Source: Ardenticatenales bacterium (GTDB taxonomy: Bacteria; Chloroflexota; Anaerolineae; Promineifilales; Promineifilaceae). From it: 64,000 nt of DNA. How positions within the stretch are numbered: the stretch's first letter is position 1; each line of letters opens with the position of its first letter. Below, one piece after another: positions 28,364 through 40,826 of this stretch. A model generated the notes under the pieces. That model was not told the DNA's origin. It searched no databases and worked only from the letters and a program-made list of their open reading frames with translations. The DNA lies in the NCBI GenBank assembly GCA_020634575.1, contig JACKBM010000024.1, forward strand, positions 1 to 64,000, written 5' to 3'. The position numbers were made by a program, and so were the translations under genes.

Positions 28364-29485
28364 ATGCGCGTTCTCATGGTCTCAAAAGCGTGCCTGGTTG
28401 GGGCGTATCAGACAAAGTTGACGGCGATCGGGCAGGCGGCGGATGTGGAGCTGACGGTTGTGGTGCCGCCGCGCTGGGAGGATCCGGCCGGTCCCCTGGA
28501 GCTGGAGCGCGCTCACCTGGACGGGTACGAGCTGCGCGTCTCGCCCATCCGCTTTAATGGCCATTTTCACATCCACTACTACCCGGAACTACCCCGGCTG
28601 CTGCGCGAGCTACGGCCGGATATCCTGCACATGGATGAAGAGCCCTACAATCTGGCCACCTGGCTGGCGCTGCGGGCGGCGCGCCGGCTGGATATTCGCT
28701 CGCTGTTTTTCTCCTGGCAAAATCTCAACAATCGCTATCCGCCGCCGTTTTCGTGGCTGGAACGGCAAGTTCTGGATTGGGCGGATTATGGTTTGATGGG
28801 GAATCGGGCGGCAGTCGAGGTCTGGCAGGCCAAGGGGTATGACGGTCCCTACGCCGTGATCCCGCAATTCGGCGTTTCGCCCGACATTTTTCAACCCGCG
28901 CCTGGGCCGCGTCCGGACGGGCCGCTGCGTATTGGCTGCCTGAACCGGCGGCTGGTGGCCGAGAAGGGGGTGGACATCCTGCTCGAAGCGGTGGCCGACC
29001 TGCCGTTTCCCTGGGAGCTGCGCATTGCCGGGGAAGGGGAGGCGCGCGCGGCGCTGGCGGCTCAAGCGGCGGCGCTGGGCATTGCCGACCGGGTCACGTT
29101 TAGCGGTACGGTTTCCTCGCTGGCGATGCCGGCCCAGCTGGCCCAGCTGGATGTGCTGGTGTTGCCCTCGCGGACGCGACCGAACTGGAAAGAGCAGTTT
29201 GGCCGCGTGTTGATTGAGGCGATGGCCTGTGAGCTGCCGGTGGTGGGGTCGGATAGCGGTGAGATCCCCCATGTCATTGGCGACGCGGGCCTGGTTTACC
29301 CGGAGGCGGAGCCGGCAGCGTTGCGGGCCCATCTGCTGGCCCTGGGGACCGATGCAAATCTGAGAGATCGCTTAGGAAAGGCGGGGCGAATTCGGGTGCT
29401 GAATCAGTATACTCAGGAGCAGATCGCGGCCCAGACCGTGGCGGTGTACAGGGAAATCATATCTCGCGGTAAGCGGCGCAGTTGA
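28364..29485 (+). CDS. GT4 family glycosyltransferase
   Basis: 373 residues from ATG 28364 (MRVLMVSKACLVGAYQTKL), with CAGGA upstream; the frame opens earlier at 28274 but lacks a site. The GT-B fold is visible. The donor-binding half has IGCLNRRLVAEKGVDILLEAV and the E-x7-E region FGRVLIEAMACELPVVGSDSGEIPHVIGDAGL. It probably acts in surface glycan synthesis with its neighbours; donor and acceptor are not clear. Confidence 0.9.
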   Translation: MRVLMVSKACLVGAYQTKLTAIGQAADVELTVVVPPRWEDPAGPLELERAHLDGYELRVSPIRFNGHFHIHYYPELPRLLRELRPDILHMDEEPYNLATWLALRAARRLDIRSLFFSWQNLNNRYPPPFSWLERQVLDWADYGLMGNRAAVEVWQAKGYDGPYAVIPQFGVSPDIFQPAPGPRPDGPLRIGCLNRRLVAEKGVDILLEAVADLPFPWELRIAGEGEARAALAAQAAALGIADRVTFSGTVSSLAMPAQLAQLDVLVLPSRTRPNWKEQFGRVLIEAMACELPVVGSDSGEIPHVIGDAGLVYPEAEPAALRAHLLALGTDANLRDRLGKAGRIRVLNQYTQEQIAAQTVAVYREIISRGKRRS

Positions 29486-29571
29486 GGTATACTGGGCGGG
29501 CTGGCTGGTGGGTAAGAACCGGCCGGTTTTTCGCGATGATTAATACCAGCAACTGCTGTTCTTAAGGCACC

Positions 29572-30618
29572 ATGCGTGATGTTTCGCCCTCGCCTGACGA
29601 GGCTTTGGATTCGCCATCTTCCACTCCCGTTCCCGGCCAGCGCCGGCGAAAAATTTACCGCATCCTGGGTGTCTTTTTTCTGACCCTTGCTTTTCTCCTG
29701 GCGTTTTACGGCACTATCGCCGGTGTGGCCTGGCGGGACGGGGAAGCGCAACGCAGTGATGCGCTGCAGACGGAACTGGCCGACCAGCTACAAACCCAAC
29801 TGAGCCTGGCCGAAAGCGACATTGGCAACGGGAACTTCCAACTGGCATTGCGCCGGCTGGAATGGGTGTTGCAGCGCCAGCCCAGTAACGAGCTGGCCCT
29901 GAACTTGCAGGCGGAAGCCGAGGAGTCGCTGCGGCAAAGGCTGGAGCCTTCGCCCGCGCCCACCGCCATCCCACCCACAACGCTGCCCACGATCACCCCC
30001 GTCGCCACCTTTGACCCGACGCCTGATTACAATGCGCTGGCTGAGCTCATGGCCGATGAGGCGTGGGCAGAGGCGCTGGCGGCCATCGTCGCCTTCCAGA
30101 CGGCCAATCCCTCTTTTGAACGGCGCCAGACTGACATCTGGCTGTATGAAGCGCATATCGCCTATGGGCTGGAACTTTTGCAGACAGAAGCCATCGAGCT
30201 GGGGTTGTTTCATCTGGATCAGGCGGAAGAGCTGGGTGACTTGCCCCTTGAAGTTCAGGATCAACGAGGTTGGGCGGAGCTGTATCTGACCGGTTTGGCT
30301 TTTTACGGGGTCGATTGGTCGGCTGCTCTTTACTATTTCCGGCAGCTCTGCCTGGCGGCGCCGTTTTACCAGAACTCGTGCGACCGTTTTCAGACGGCCC
30401 TCATTACCTACGCTGATCAATATGTGGCCGCGCAGGACTTTTGCCCGGCGGTGCCGCTTTATCGCGAAGCGCTGGATTATGGCTCGACGACGTTGTTGCG
30501 TGAGAAGCTAAATACCGCTGTCACCGGCTGCGCCGAGGCCACCCCCACGCCCGAACCGGCGCCGATTACCGACACGGTGCCCATCAGCGGCACCGTACCC
30601 ACGCAAGGTGACGATTAG
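29572..30618 (+). CDS. membrane-anchored TPR-like protein of unknown function
   Basis: 348 residues. A cytoplasmic N-terminus of about 30 residues precedes a single membrane helix (ILGVFFLTLAFLLAFYGTIAGVAW). The outer part has helical repeats resembling TPR (LAESDIGNGNFQLALRRLEWVLQRQPSNELALNLQAEAEE), a Pro/Thr linker at about 125-145 (TAIPPTTLPTITPVATFDPT), more helical repeats, and a Pro/Thr tail. No catalytic motif is seen. It lies 86 bases after the GT4 gene and converges on the ABC permease. Confidence 0.7.
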   Translation: MRDVSPSPDEALDSPSSTPVPGQRRRKIYRILGVFFLTLAFLLAFYGTIAGVAWRDGEAQRSDALQTELADQLQTQLSLAESDIGNGNFQLALRRLEWVLQRQPSNELALNLQAEAEESLRQRLEPSPAPTAIPPTTLPTITPVATFDPTPDYNALAELMADEAWAEALAAIVAFQTANPSFERRQTDIWLYEAHIAYGLELLQTEAIELGLFHLDQAEELGDLPLEVQDQRGWAELYLTGLAFYGVDWSAALYYFRQLCLAAPFYQNSCDRFQTALITYADQYVAAQDFCPAVPLYREALDYGSTTLLREKLNTAVTGCAEATPTPEPAPITDTVPISGTVPTQGDD

Positions 30619-30622
30619 CGGA

Positions 30623-31429
30623 CTAGAAATGGGTCAGGCTGCCATCTTCGCGAGCCCGTTCGACGGCGAAGCGGAAGATGAGCAGGGAGATGGGGAAGAG
30701 GACCACGCAGAAAATGCCCAGAGCCAGCAGATCGGGACCTAATTCGGCCCAGCCGGCCCCATTAAGCATGGCGGCGCGCATCGCGTTGAGCGCATAGGTG
30801 ATGGGCAGCAGTTTGGCGACTGGCTGCAGCCAGGTCGGCAGAATCTCCAGCGGATAATAGACGCCCCCGAGAAGAAATGACAGGTTGCTGAACAGGCCGG
30901 TAATCGGGTCGCCGCGCTTGACCACCATAATCAGGCTGGCAGCGATGATGCCGATGCTGGCAAAGGCGATGATGGCCAGCAACAACGAGACGAGCACACC
31001 GGCGAGATTCACATTGGTCAGCCGCAAGCCCAGGACCAGGACGCCCAAAGCCAGGTAAATAAAGACGCGTAGCGTGGTAAAGGCATAACTCCAGGCGGCG
31101 GAGCCGATGATGATTTGGGAGAGCGGCGCCGGCGTCATGATCATCGCTTCCAGGGTGCCGCTGGTCTGGGCGCGGCGTAGGGCGGCGGCAAAGCCGCTCA
31201 TGCCCGTGCTGAAATAGCCGCCAAACGCCAGCCCGATAATGACAAAGGCAAAGTAATCGCCGTTGTAGGCGGCCAGCAGCGGCGCCACACTGTCGCCCAA
31301 GAGTTGGGAGACGAAGAAAAAGGTAAAGGCGCGGAAAAAGATGCTGCCCAGGTCCAGCAGGAAAGAGAGCCGGTAGCTGGTGATTTCGTGAAAGTCGCGG
31401 ACCAGGAAGGCCCAGAGGAGCTTGAGCAT
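30623..31429 (-). CDS. ABC-2 type transporter permease
   Basis: 268 residues from ATG 31429 (MLKLLWAFLVRDF), one base after the stop of the ATPase gene. Six hydrophobic segments are visible. The typical ABC-2 stretch is present: GLFSNLSFLLGGVYYPLEILPTWLQPVAKLLPITYALNAMR. It forms an exporter with the ATPase at 31431-32414; the cargo (lipid, polysaccharide or drug) is unknown. Confidence 0.88.
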   Translation of the reverse strand: MLKLLWAFLVRDFHEITSYRLSFLLDLGSIFFRAFTFFFVSQLLGDSVAPLLAAYNGDYFAFVIIGLAFGGYFSTGMSGFAAALRRAQTSGTLEAMIMTPAPLSQIIIGSAAWSYAFTTLRVFIYLALGVLVLGLRLTNVNLAGVLVSLLLAIIAFASIGIIAASLIMVVKRGDPITGLFSNLSFLLGGVYYPLEILPTWLQPVAKLLPITYALNAMRAAMLNGAGWAELGPDLLALGIFCVVLFPISLLIFRFAVERAREDGSLTHF

Positions 31430-31430
31430 G

Positions 31431-32414
31431 CTAGTTTTGCTCCTCTGGCTGGTCGTCCGGCACGGTGAAATGGGCGAAGACATCCTCGAGGGAGGGCGGC
31501 GTCCCCTGAATATTGAGCACGTGCAGGTTGAGCCGCTGCAGTTCGCGCAAGAACTCGTCCATCAGGCGATCTTTCTCGCCAATTTTGAAGGTGAGGCCGG
31601 TTTCACCGGCCGGTGCCAACCCCGGCACCAACCGCTGCAACGAATCGAGGTAGGCGGCGGGTGAGCGATCCAGGGTGACCAGGTAAGCGATGCGCGGCTG
31701 GAGCTGCTGGCGTAGACCGGCCGGTTCCCCGATCGCCTGCACCTGGCCCCGAAACATCACTGCCACCCGGTCGCACAATTTTTCCGCCTCGACCAGATCA
31801 TGGGTGATCAGGAAGACGGTCAGTTTCTGCTCGTTGACCAGGTCGGTAATCAGGCTATGCAGCCGTTGGGTGGCGGTGGGGTCCAGGCTGCGGCTGGGCT
31901 CGTCGAGGAAGAGGATTTCCGGCCGGTGCAGCAGGCTGCGGGCAATCGCCAGCCGCTGCTTCATGCCGGTGGAATATTTATCAAACCAGCGGTCGCCGAC
32001 TTTATGCAAATCCACTGCTTCCAGGGCGGCATCGACGCGCTGCTCCGCTTCCGCACCGAAGAGCCGGTGCAGGGCGGCGAAAAAGCAGGTTGCGGCGGCC
32101 GGACAGGCGCCAGTAAAGCTACGCTCGTCGGTGACAACCAGGCCGACTTTGCGTTTGACCGCTTCCGCTTCCTGGATGGGGTGGCCGGCCACAAATGCTT
32201 CGCCCCTCGCTGGGGCGATGAGCGTGCAGAGCATCTTGGTCAGCGTGGTTTTGCCGGCGCCATTGGGCCCGAAGCAGCCCGAACAGTTCGCCGCGCGGTA
32301 CTTCCAGATCGACGCCGCGCACGGCGGAGGTGGGGCAACGTCGGTGAAGCGCAGCCACCCCTGAGAAGGCTTGAAAACTTTGGTCAGATTGCGGGTGAGG
32401 ATTGCGCTTTCCAT
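31431..32414 (-). CDS. ABC transporter ATP-binding protein, with two frame-disturbed patches
   Basis: 327 residues from ATG 32414. Walker A is GPNGAGKTT, the signature is YSTGMKQRLAIARSLL, Walker B is ILFLDEPSRSLDP, and the switch His is in FLITHD. Two stretches read wrongly although the frame stays open. Around 32270-32335 the protein reads CAASIWKYRAANCSGCF, while the next frame gives AVRGVDLEVPRGELFGLL, the expected family sequence. Around 32090-32135 it reads TGACPAAATC where a neighbouring frame gives YWRLSGRRNLL. Each patch is a single-base loss plus a nearby gain, so the overall frame is restored. Either sequencing errors or real compensating indels explain this. Confidence 0.85.
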   Translation of the reverse strand: MESAILTRNLTKVFKPSQGWLRFTDVAPPPPCAASIWKYRAANCSGCFGPNGAGKTTLTKMLCTLIAPARGEAFVAGHPIQEAEAVKRKVGLVVTDERSFTGACPAAATCFFAALHRLFGAEAEQRVDAALEAVDLHKVGDRWFDKYSTGMKQRLAIARSLLHRPEILFLDEPSRSLDPTATQRLHSLITDLVNEQKLTVFLITHDLVEAEKLCDRVAVMFRGQVQAIGEPAGLRQQLQPRIAYLVTLDRSPAAYLDSLQRLVPGLAPAGETGLTFKIGEKDRLMDEFLRELQRLNLHVLNIQGTPPSLEDVFAHFTVPDDQPEEQN

Positions 32415-32608
32415 ATCGTTGCCGGGCGACCCTGTGCGTTCGCGGGCCACATTATACCGCCGCTGCGATTGGTGTGCCGCCGCCGCAGACTTTTTGCCGC
32501 GGACAGGATCTCATCTAACATCCACGTCAGGGCGCAGCGGCCGGCAAAACGAACTATCAGCATTTGGGGCCAGGCATCATCACGAGTAGGCAGCGTCAAG
32601 GGGTTACC

Positions 32609-35241
<2,633 letters not shown>

Positions 35242-35454
35242 GGCGCAGCGCCGTCGCCGCTGTGCAGATTATCGGCCAGCCAGGCGCCATCGCCCCGTGA
35301 CGATGGCGCCTGTCTGGCCTGCTTTTTTGCCCAAAACCCGATAATTTGACCCAATTTCCAAAACTCGTGTCGGAAAAACGCGCCAGCGCCGTTGAGTGTA
35401 GTAGACACGCGCGCCTCACCCTCGCTGGCGCCATTTTTGATGAAGAGGCGGAAA

Positions 35455-36261
35455 ATGGGTATCTTTATGGACAACATTGATCAACTGACCGAAAAAACCA
35501 GTCGCGATCGCGAGCGCTCCGCCCGGCGGATGCTCCGGCTGTCGCAAAACATTGATGAACTCATGGAAAGGTCAGAGCGCGAGCTAAGACAGATGCCACT
35601 GCCGGCGCTGATAGCCGGTTGCCAGAAAGAATCCTTTGAGGGACGCGAACAAGAGCGAGGGTATGGCTTCGAGCTCTTTCGGCGCGCCTTGCAGGAGAAA
35701 AACGACGCTGCCTGGGAGGCTGTGGAGGAGCAATACTTCACGCTGGTCAGCGTCTGGTGTTACGAAACGGTGAGTGAGGAGCTGCCGGCCGAAGAGATTG
35801 ACCTCTTTGCCCGCGGCGCCCTCGTTCGCTTCTGGCAAACACTTTCAACCCGAGAAGAAACGCTCGACAAACAATTCTCCCACATTGGGGCCATCCTGAA
35901 ATATCTGCGTCATTGCGCCCAAACTGTGGTCCATGACCACAACCGGGAGCAGCGCCGGCGCGAACGTATCAAGCGGCGCTTCTATCGCGCCAGCAGCGGT
36001 CTGGATCCACGCGCTTTCGAAAACATCATCCTGGATGAGATTGAGCGCAGCCAGATTATCCAGAAAGTATCACACTGGATGAATGTTTATGCCGAAGACG
36101 AACTTGAAAGGCTCGTCTTCAGGTTGAGTTATGAAGACGGTCTGACACCACGGCGCATTGCGACGTTGCATGAGGATCGGTTCAAGAGTGTGACCGAAGT
36201 TCACCAGGTAAAGGAACGCATTATGCGGCGCCTGCGGCGAGCCATGCAGGAGATAGATTAA
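35455..36261 (+). CDS. ECF-like RNA polymerase sigma factor
   Basis: 268 residues from ATG 35455, with GAGGCGG upstream; the frame opens at 35392. A helical N-terminal extension (about 1-65) precedes region 2 (ALQEKNDAAWEAVEEQYFTLV ... LFARGALVRFWQTL ... ILKYLRHCAQTVVHDHNRE). Region 4 is at the end (DELERLVFRLSYEDGLTPRRIATLHEDRFKSVTEVHQVKERIMRRLRR). Region 4 is less canonical than in the two other sigma factors in this window. It is followed by the zinc-finger protein at 36342 and the TPR-CHAT gene, which suggests one regulatory module. An accurate call would be sigma-70 family protein. Confidence 0.78.
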   Translation: MGIFMDNIDQLTEKTSRDRERSARRMLRLSQNIDELMERSERELRQMPLPALIAGCQKESFEGREQERGYGFELFRRALQEKNDAAWEAVEEQYFTLVSVWCYETVSEELPAEEIDLFARGALVRFWQTLSTREETLDKQFSHIGAILKYLRHCAQTVVHDHNREQRRRERIKRRFYRASSGLDPRAFENIILDEIERSQIIQKVSHWMNVYAEDELERLVFRLSYEDGLTPRRIATLHEDRFKSVTEVHQVKERIMRRLRRAMQEID

Positions 36262-36341
36262 GCGGCGTTGTTAAGCGGGTTGGCAAGACTATTGCGGCAA
36301 AATCGAGCTTGAACGGCTCGGCTCAGTTTAAGGGTCAAATC

Positions 36342-37073
36342 ATGAAAAACAAAAACCAGCAACCGGAAGAATTCAGCGACGCCATCCTGCTCGCCTATCT
36401 TGCCGGCGATGTTTCTGAGACAGTGCGGCAGCAGATTGAGGCGGATGAAACGCTTCTTGCTCGGGCACAAGAGCTGAACTATTGGGATCAGATTATGGCA
36501 GTCGCCTATGAAGAGATAGACTGCCCGCAGCCCGAGGAAATTTTACTTTACCATCACGGGTTGCTAGAGCGGGAGCGCATGCAGGCCATTAGAAACCATC
36601 TGGAGCTGGCTACAGGGTGTAGCTGCGCTGCGGAGCTACAACAGCTCGCGCTGGGCGAAAAGAAAACAGCAGAGCGAAGCAGCGACTACCTGTGGGAGCG
36701 TATCAAGGCGACTGGCAAGCGGTTGTTGGAAGCGATTCAGGTCCCAGGGCTTGAGCAGCCGGCGCTGGCATTGCGTGGGCATGAGCCCCAGCGTCACGTA
36801 TTCAAGGCAGGTGAGTATCTGGTTGTTGTTATGCTGACGCCGCCTCTGACAGAAGATGATTATTGGCAGCTTGAGGGCCAGATTACCCACCAGGGTCAGG
36901 TCGGCCCGGAACTTCAGGGACAGGCCCAAATCTATCTTGCCAGGACAAAGGTGGCTGAGGATGCGGTTGATGAATTTGGTTACTTCAGTATGGAGGAAGT
37001 ACCGGCCGGTGCTATAGAGCTCAGGATCGAGACCGCAGGCATGATTTTAAAGCCGATTGGTTTCAAATTGTGA
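36342..37073 (+). CDS. zinc-finger anti-sigma-like protein with C-terminal beta domain
   Basis: 243 residues from ATG 36342. Residues about 1-50 are helical. A probable zinc site follows: Cys in EIDCPQPEEILLYHHG, then IRNHLELATGCSCAAEL (His-x5-Cys-x-Cys), like the HxxxCxxC of ZAS anti-sigma factors. After a helical linker, the last 110 residues are beta-rich (FKAGEYLVVVMLTPPL ... DEFGYFSMEEVPAGAIELRIE), resembling carboxypeptidase-regulatory-like folds. There is no membrane helix. It lies 80 bases after the sigma gene and before the CHAT gene. Its role as inhibitor of that sigma is inferred from order and the zinc motif. Confidence 0.72.
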   Translation: MKNKNQQPEEFSDAILLAYLAGDVSETVRQQIEADETLLARAQELNYWDQIMAVAYEEIDCPQPEEILLYHHGLLERERMQAIRNHLELATGCSCAAELQQLALGEKKTAERSSDYLWERIKATGKRLLEAIQVPGLEQPALALRGHEPQRHVFKAGEYLVVVMLTPPLTEDDYWQLEGQITHQGQVGPELQGQAQIYLARTKVAEDAVDEFGYFSMEEVPAGAIELRIETAGMILKPIGFKL

Positions 37074-37190
37074 TTTGCAGGTGCCTTAGCCCGAGTTATT
37101 ACCAATAATTTGGCGGAACCACATCCGTTGAGAACCGCTAGCTTCAGGTCTCAGTGAGCACATTCTTTTGATGTTATCAAATATCGGTAA

Positions 37191-40102
37191 ATGTCGATGA
37201 ACACTTATCCCATCACTGACCACGATGAACTCGCTAGGCAACTCCTCGCTGCAAATAGAGAAGGAGCGCTTGCTGCCTTTTGTGAAATACACAGAGACGA
37301 TTTCACAATCCAGACATTGGAGGCCTTAGGACGTGTAATGAACCAGTGGCGTCTCAAAGATGCAAATTCAACGATGGAGTTATGAGACTGGATTAGAGAA
37401 GTTGCTGCGAAGATTGGCGCCGACAATGCTTTCGGCTTTGCTGGACTGGCTCCTAGGTGCCGCATTCTCCTACGCCAATCAGCATGTTTTGGCACTTGAG
37501 CACTTCGAACGAGCCAGATCCTTGTTGGAAAATAAGATCGAGTTGCGTAAGTATCTGTCGCTGCTTGTAAGTTTGGTCGGATCTTATGTCTTCCTAGGTA
37601 GAAGTGCTGAGGCTATAAATTAGATGCCGCGTCCCAGCTGGGAAGCACTCGCTGATCAGACGAGTGACTCACATCTATTACTGTTGGCATATGCCATTCA
37701 AAACCTTGGTGTTCTATTTCAACAACAAGGTCGTTTAATTGATGCAACCACGCGATTCATGCTTGCCAAGGACATATACGAAAGACTGGGGAGGAGCCAT
37801 GAGTTGGCTGGAGTTCTTTCTAATTTAAGCAATGTTTTGAGAGAAACAGGAGACCTTAGCAGAGCTGAAGAAGCGGTCAGAAAAGCAATTAATGTATTTG
37901 AGATCCTTGGACTAGAACAAGAAGTATCGAGATCCAAACTATCTTTATCTTCCGTACTTATAAAGTCTGGACAATTTTATGCAGCACAGCGTGAACTCAT
38001 GGATGCAAGGTCAGTATTTTCAAAGCTTGCACAGGATGTAGAAGTTGCCACTGTTGATTTGTATCGTGCTGTAAAAGCGGAATCACTCATATCTGTTCAT
38101 GAATGAAGATGCTCTATTCTTGGCGCAAGTGCAAGAAAAGCATTTTCAGAAATAGCAGGTCTCCATTGGTACTTTGCTTATTCCACTTTAGTTTATTGGT
38201 TTATCACTCAAAGCAGCTGAACAAGAAACAGGCTGCTGTCATAGAACTGAATGTATGCTCTTAAGGACTTTCGCTCAACTAAATGCCAGAGCACCCTGAT
38301 GGAAACCAGGTTGGCAGTAGTTGACTGTGAAACATCTATACTAAACAGTGACCTCAAACCCAGCCTTTCATTTGCCAAAAATATGCCCCACCCCAACATC
38401 TATCATCTTTTCAAATTCAACATCTTGGGTGCTTATTGCCGAAGCAGCCGTTAATCAGGGAAACTCGTCAACGGTGGGCAGAGGCAATTGTTGAACTTAA
38501 ACGCTCCTCTCTCTATGTCAGACTGAACTAGAGCGTGAGCTTAGACTGTTACTGTCATTGGTAATTGGAAAAATACATCAGTCTAGGGGTAACTTGTGGG
38601 TAGCGAATAAGCATTTCGAACAAGCATGTCAAGAAATAGTGACAATAAGCGAACATCTCTTAACAGATGAATTTAAACTTAGTTTTGCCCATGGCTTGAA
38701 CAGAGTTAACCAGGAGTGGATAAATACGACCTACCATTTCTTTCAGACTTCTGGAGAGGAAATTGTTCCAACTTTGGTGGCGATCAATCTGACCAATCTC
38801 GCTACTGCAAGCATGCTTGGCCCGCGTATATCTAAGTCTCAAAGCATGTTGGTAAATGAACATACAGCCTTGAGACAGAATTGGATCCAGCTAAGACTTG
38901 AACAAGACCCACTATTTTCTTCATTAGATGGTCAGGCACCGGAATCTGGACATACGGCAAATAACAAACAACTGCTGCTTCTTGAAAAGCAACTTTTAGA
39001 CACCAGTAGATTGGTCTCTCTCACCTGCGAGTCACAAGATATCAAGTGCGAACCATTCATGGATGACTATTATTCATATTTTGACAATCTGACAATTGCT
39101 CGTGATGAAATTGCACAAGTCCAATATTTCCAAGCGAATGAAGAGATTCATGCGGTTGTGTTTGATTCAAGTGGCACAAGAGTGAACCATTGTCTTGCTT
39201 CAATGGGCTTTCTACGAAGGTTGCTAAAGGCGTGGAGAATGGCAATACGAGGTCGTGGCGTAACCGAGAACACATTGGCGCAGAAGACCATGCTGGTTAC
39301 ATTTTACGAGAAACTGGTTCGACCACTTGAATTAGAAAATATCAATCAATTGTACTTTGTACCTCTACCTGAATTACATGATCTTCCGCTACATGCATGT
39401 CATGATGGCAGTTCGTTTTTGGCTCAGAAGACAAGGATTTCATATATCAACTTTCCATTTTCCATTGATGATGAATATTTTTCAGGATTCTTCAACGTTC
39501 CGAATAAGCAACCTTCTGCACTGGTAGGTAGCTATTCTATGCATCAAAAACTACCGCATACAAGAGACGAATGTCTAAAAGTAGCAGATTTGCTTCGAAA
39601 ACAGGACGCCGAAGTCTACTGTTTTCCAGAAACACTTTCCTCTAGGGAGCTTGAGATTGAAGGCAAATATGCAGACATCATTCATTTATCTGCGCACGGG
39701 GATTATCGAAAAGATAATTCAATATTTTCATCAATACATCTGTCTGACGGGCCTTTGTCAGCGCTGCAGGTTGGTACCATGGCATTTGAGAAACGCCCAC
39801 TCCTTGTGCTTAATGCCTGTAGTACGGGTTCTGGCAGCAGGCGAGCCGGTGCACTCCAAGGAATTGTGCGTAGTTTCTTAATGTCAGGTGCTAGATTTGT
39901 TATCGCCAATCAATGGGAAATTGAAGATGAGGATGCCAGCATCTTCATGCAAGAGTTTTATGAGCGCTTAAGGGTGGGTAATGTGAATCCAGGGAAGACG
40001 TTGCAAGAGACACAAAGCAAACTTATTAACCAAGGTGCCTCAATAAATGAGTGGGGCTCTTATGTCTGTTGGCAAGACCACCAGAGAGGAAAGGGAGAAT
40101 GA
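37191..40102 (+). pseudogene. TPR-CHAT caspase-like protease gene, disrupted
   Basis: The gene can be traced across frames. It starts MSMNTYPITDHDELARQLL (37191), meets TGA at 37383, shifts frame near 37440, and meets TAG at 37621. It continues with TPR-like repeats (LGVLFQQQGRLIDATTRFMLAKDIYERLG) and shifts again near 38103. Between 38107 and 38450 only fragments such as EDALFLAQVQEKHFQ and RTECMLLRTFAQLNAR remain. The C-terminal CHAT domain is intact (frame open from about 38455, TTG at 38558, to 40102), with catalytic His in HLSAHGDY and Cys in VLNACSTGSG. Base composition is AT-richer than the surroundings. A truncated CHAT-only protein of about 514 residues might still be made. Confidence 0.82.
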
Positions 40103-40103
40103 T

Positions 40104-40620
40104 ATGTTCAAGATGATTAGACATTTTGCGATTGTTATCACGATTACTATTTTGCTTCTGACGTTAACGGAAAGTGCAAGAGCAGGAACTTCCAGCTTGT
40201 CTATCAGTGATCTTGTCAAGTATGATGACATTTGGATTTTCTACGGAAGTTTTCCGGGTAACCCAATGCATGTTACATTCAAGTTTGAGCAGTATGATGA
40301 CAATCAACTGCTTATCAATTCTAGGTCTGTCGACATCTATGATGCTGCACATGTTGGAAATGTTTGGAATATTGCACGCAATACTCCGTCATTTTTCACG
40401 AGGACTATCAGGATACATCGATATCATTTCCGAAATTGATGATGACGATGGTTTTGTCCAATGACTCGAATATGAGGACAATGACAGAATTCGGACATTA
40501 TTTGAAGGTTATTTGCAGCATATCTGTGGCGAACTAATGAATCTTACCTGTAGTGACTACATCACTGTGGAAGGTCATATTATTGTGATTCCCCCGAGTG
40601 GTGAAACTTTTCTACCATGA
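40104..40620 (+). pseudogene. small secreted protein of unknown function, disrupted
   Basis: It starts at ATG 40104 with GGGAG upstream, one base after the CHAT gene stop. A signal peptide (MFKMIRHFAIVITITILLLTLTESARA) is followed by about 80 residues without a known motif. The first frame ends at 40439 (YHFRN stop). A neighbouring frame carries on from about 40405 as GYIDIISEIDDDDGFVQ, meets TGA at 40462, and then continues as LEYEDNDRIRTLFEGYLQHICGEL to 40620. One frameshift and one nonsense codon explain this. By position it could be the substrate or export partner of the CHAT protease; that is inference. Confidence 0.6.
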
Positions 40621-40727
40621 TATGTCGAAAGACTATGACTTCTCTGTGCAGGTGGTAGTTTTGTATTAATAGTGAAGTGCCTCTCCTGAAGAAGCATTCT
40701 TTGCTTTTGTCAAAATATAATGTAAAG

Positions 40728-40762
40728 AACAGCGGCACCAAGTTCTGATGCCGCTGTTTTTA
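40728..40762 (+). terminator. Rho-independent terminator closing the CHAT module
   Basis: AACAGCGGCA (40728-40737), an 11-base loop, TGCCGCTGTT (40749-40758), then TTTTAG. It lies between the secreted pseudogene and the convergent gene at 40827, and could serve both strands. Confidence 0.8.
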
Positions 40763-40826
40763 GATCGGTATGATTTTTGTCTTGCTTCTTACGGAATTGA
40801 AAGCAATATTGTGGGGAGTCGGGCCA

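Noticed and set aside
37383..37623. TGA at 37383 and TAG at 37621 as recoded codons
   Set aside because: They lie among several frameshifts and do not replace a redox Cys or other expected residue; decay explains them better.
38251..38454. Small gene of 67 residues between the TPR fragments
   Set aside because: Fragments of the TPR protein run through other frames here; it is part of the CHAT pseudogene.
35455..40620. Type III-E CRISPR (Craspase) locus
   Set aside because: A sigma factor and TPR-CHAT gene occur, but there is no Cas7-11, repeat array or Csx30-like gene that I can identify.
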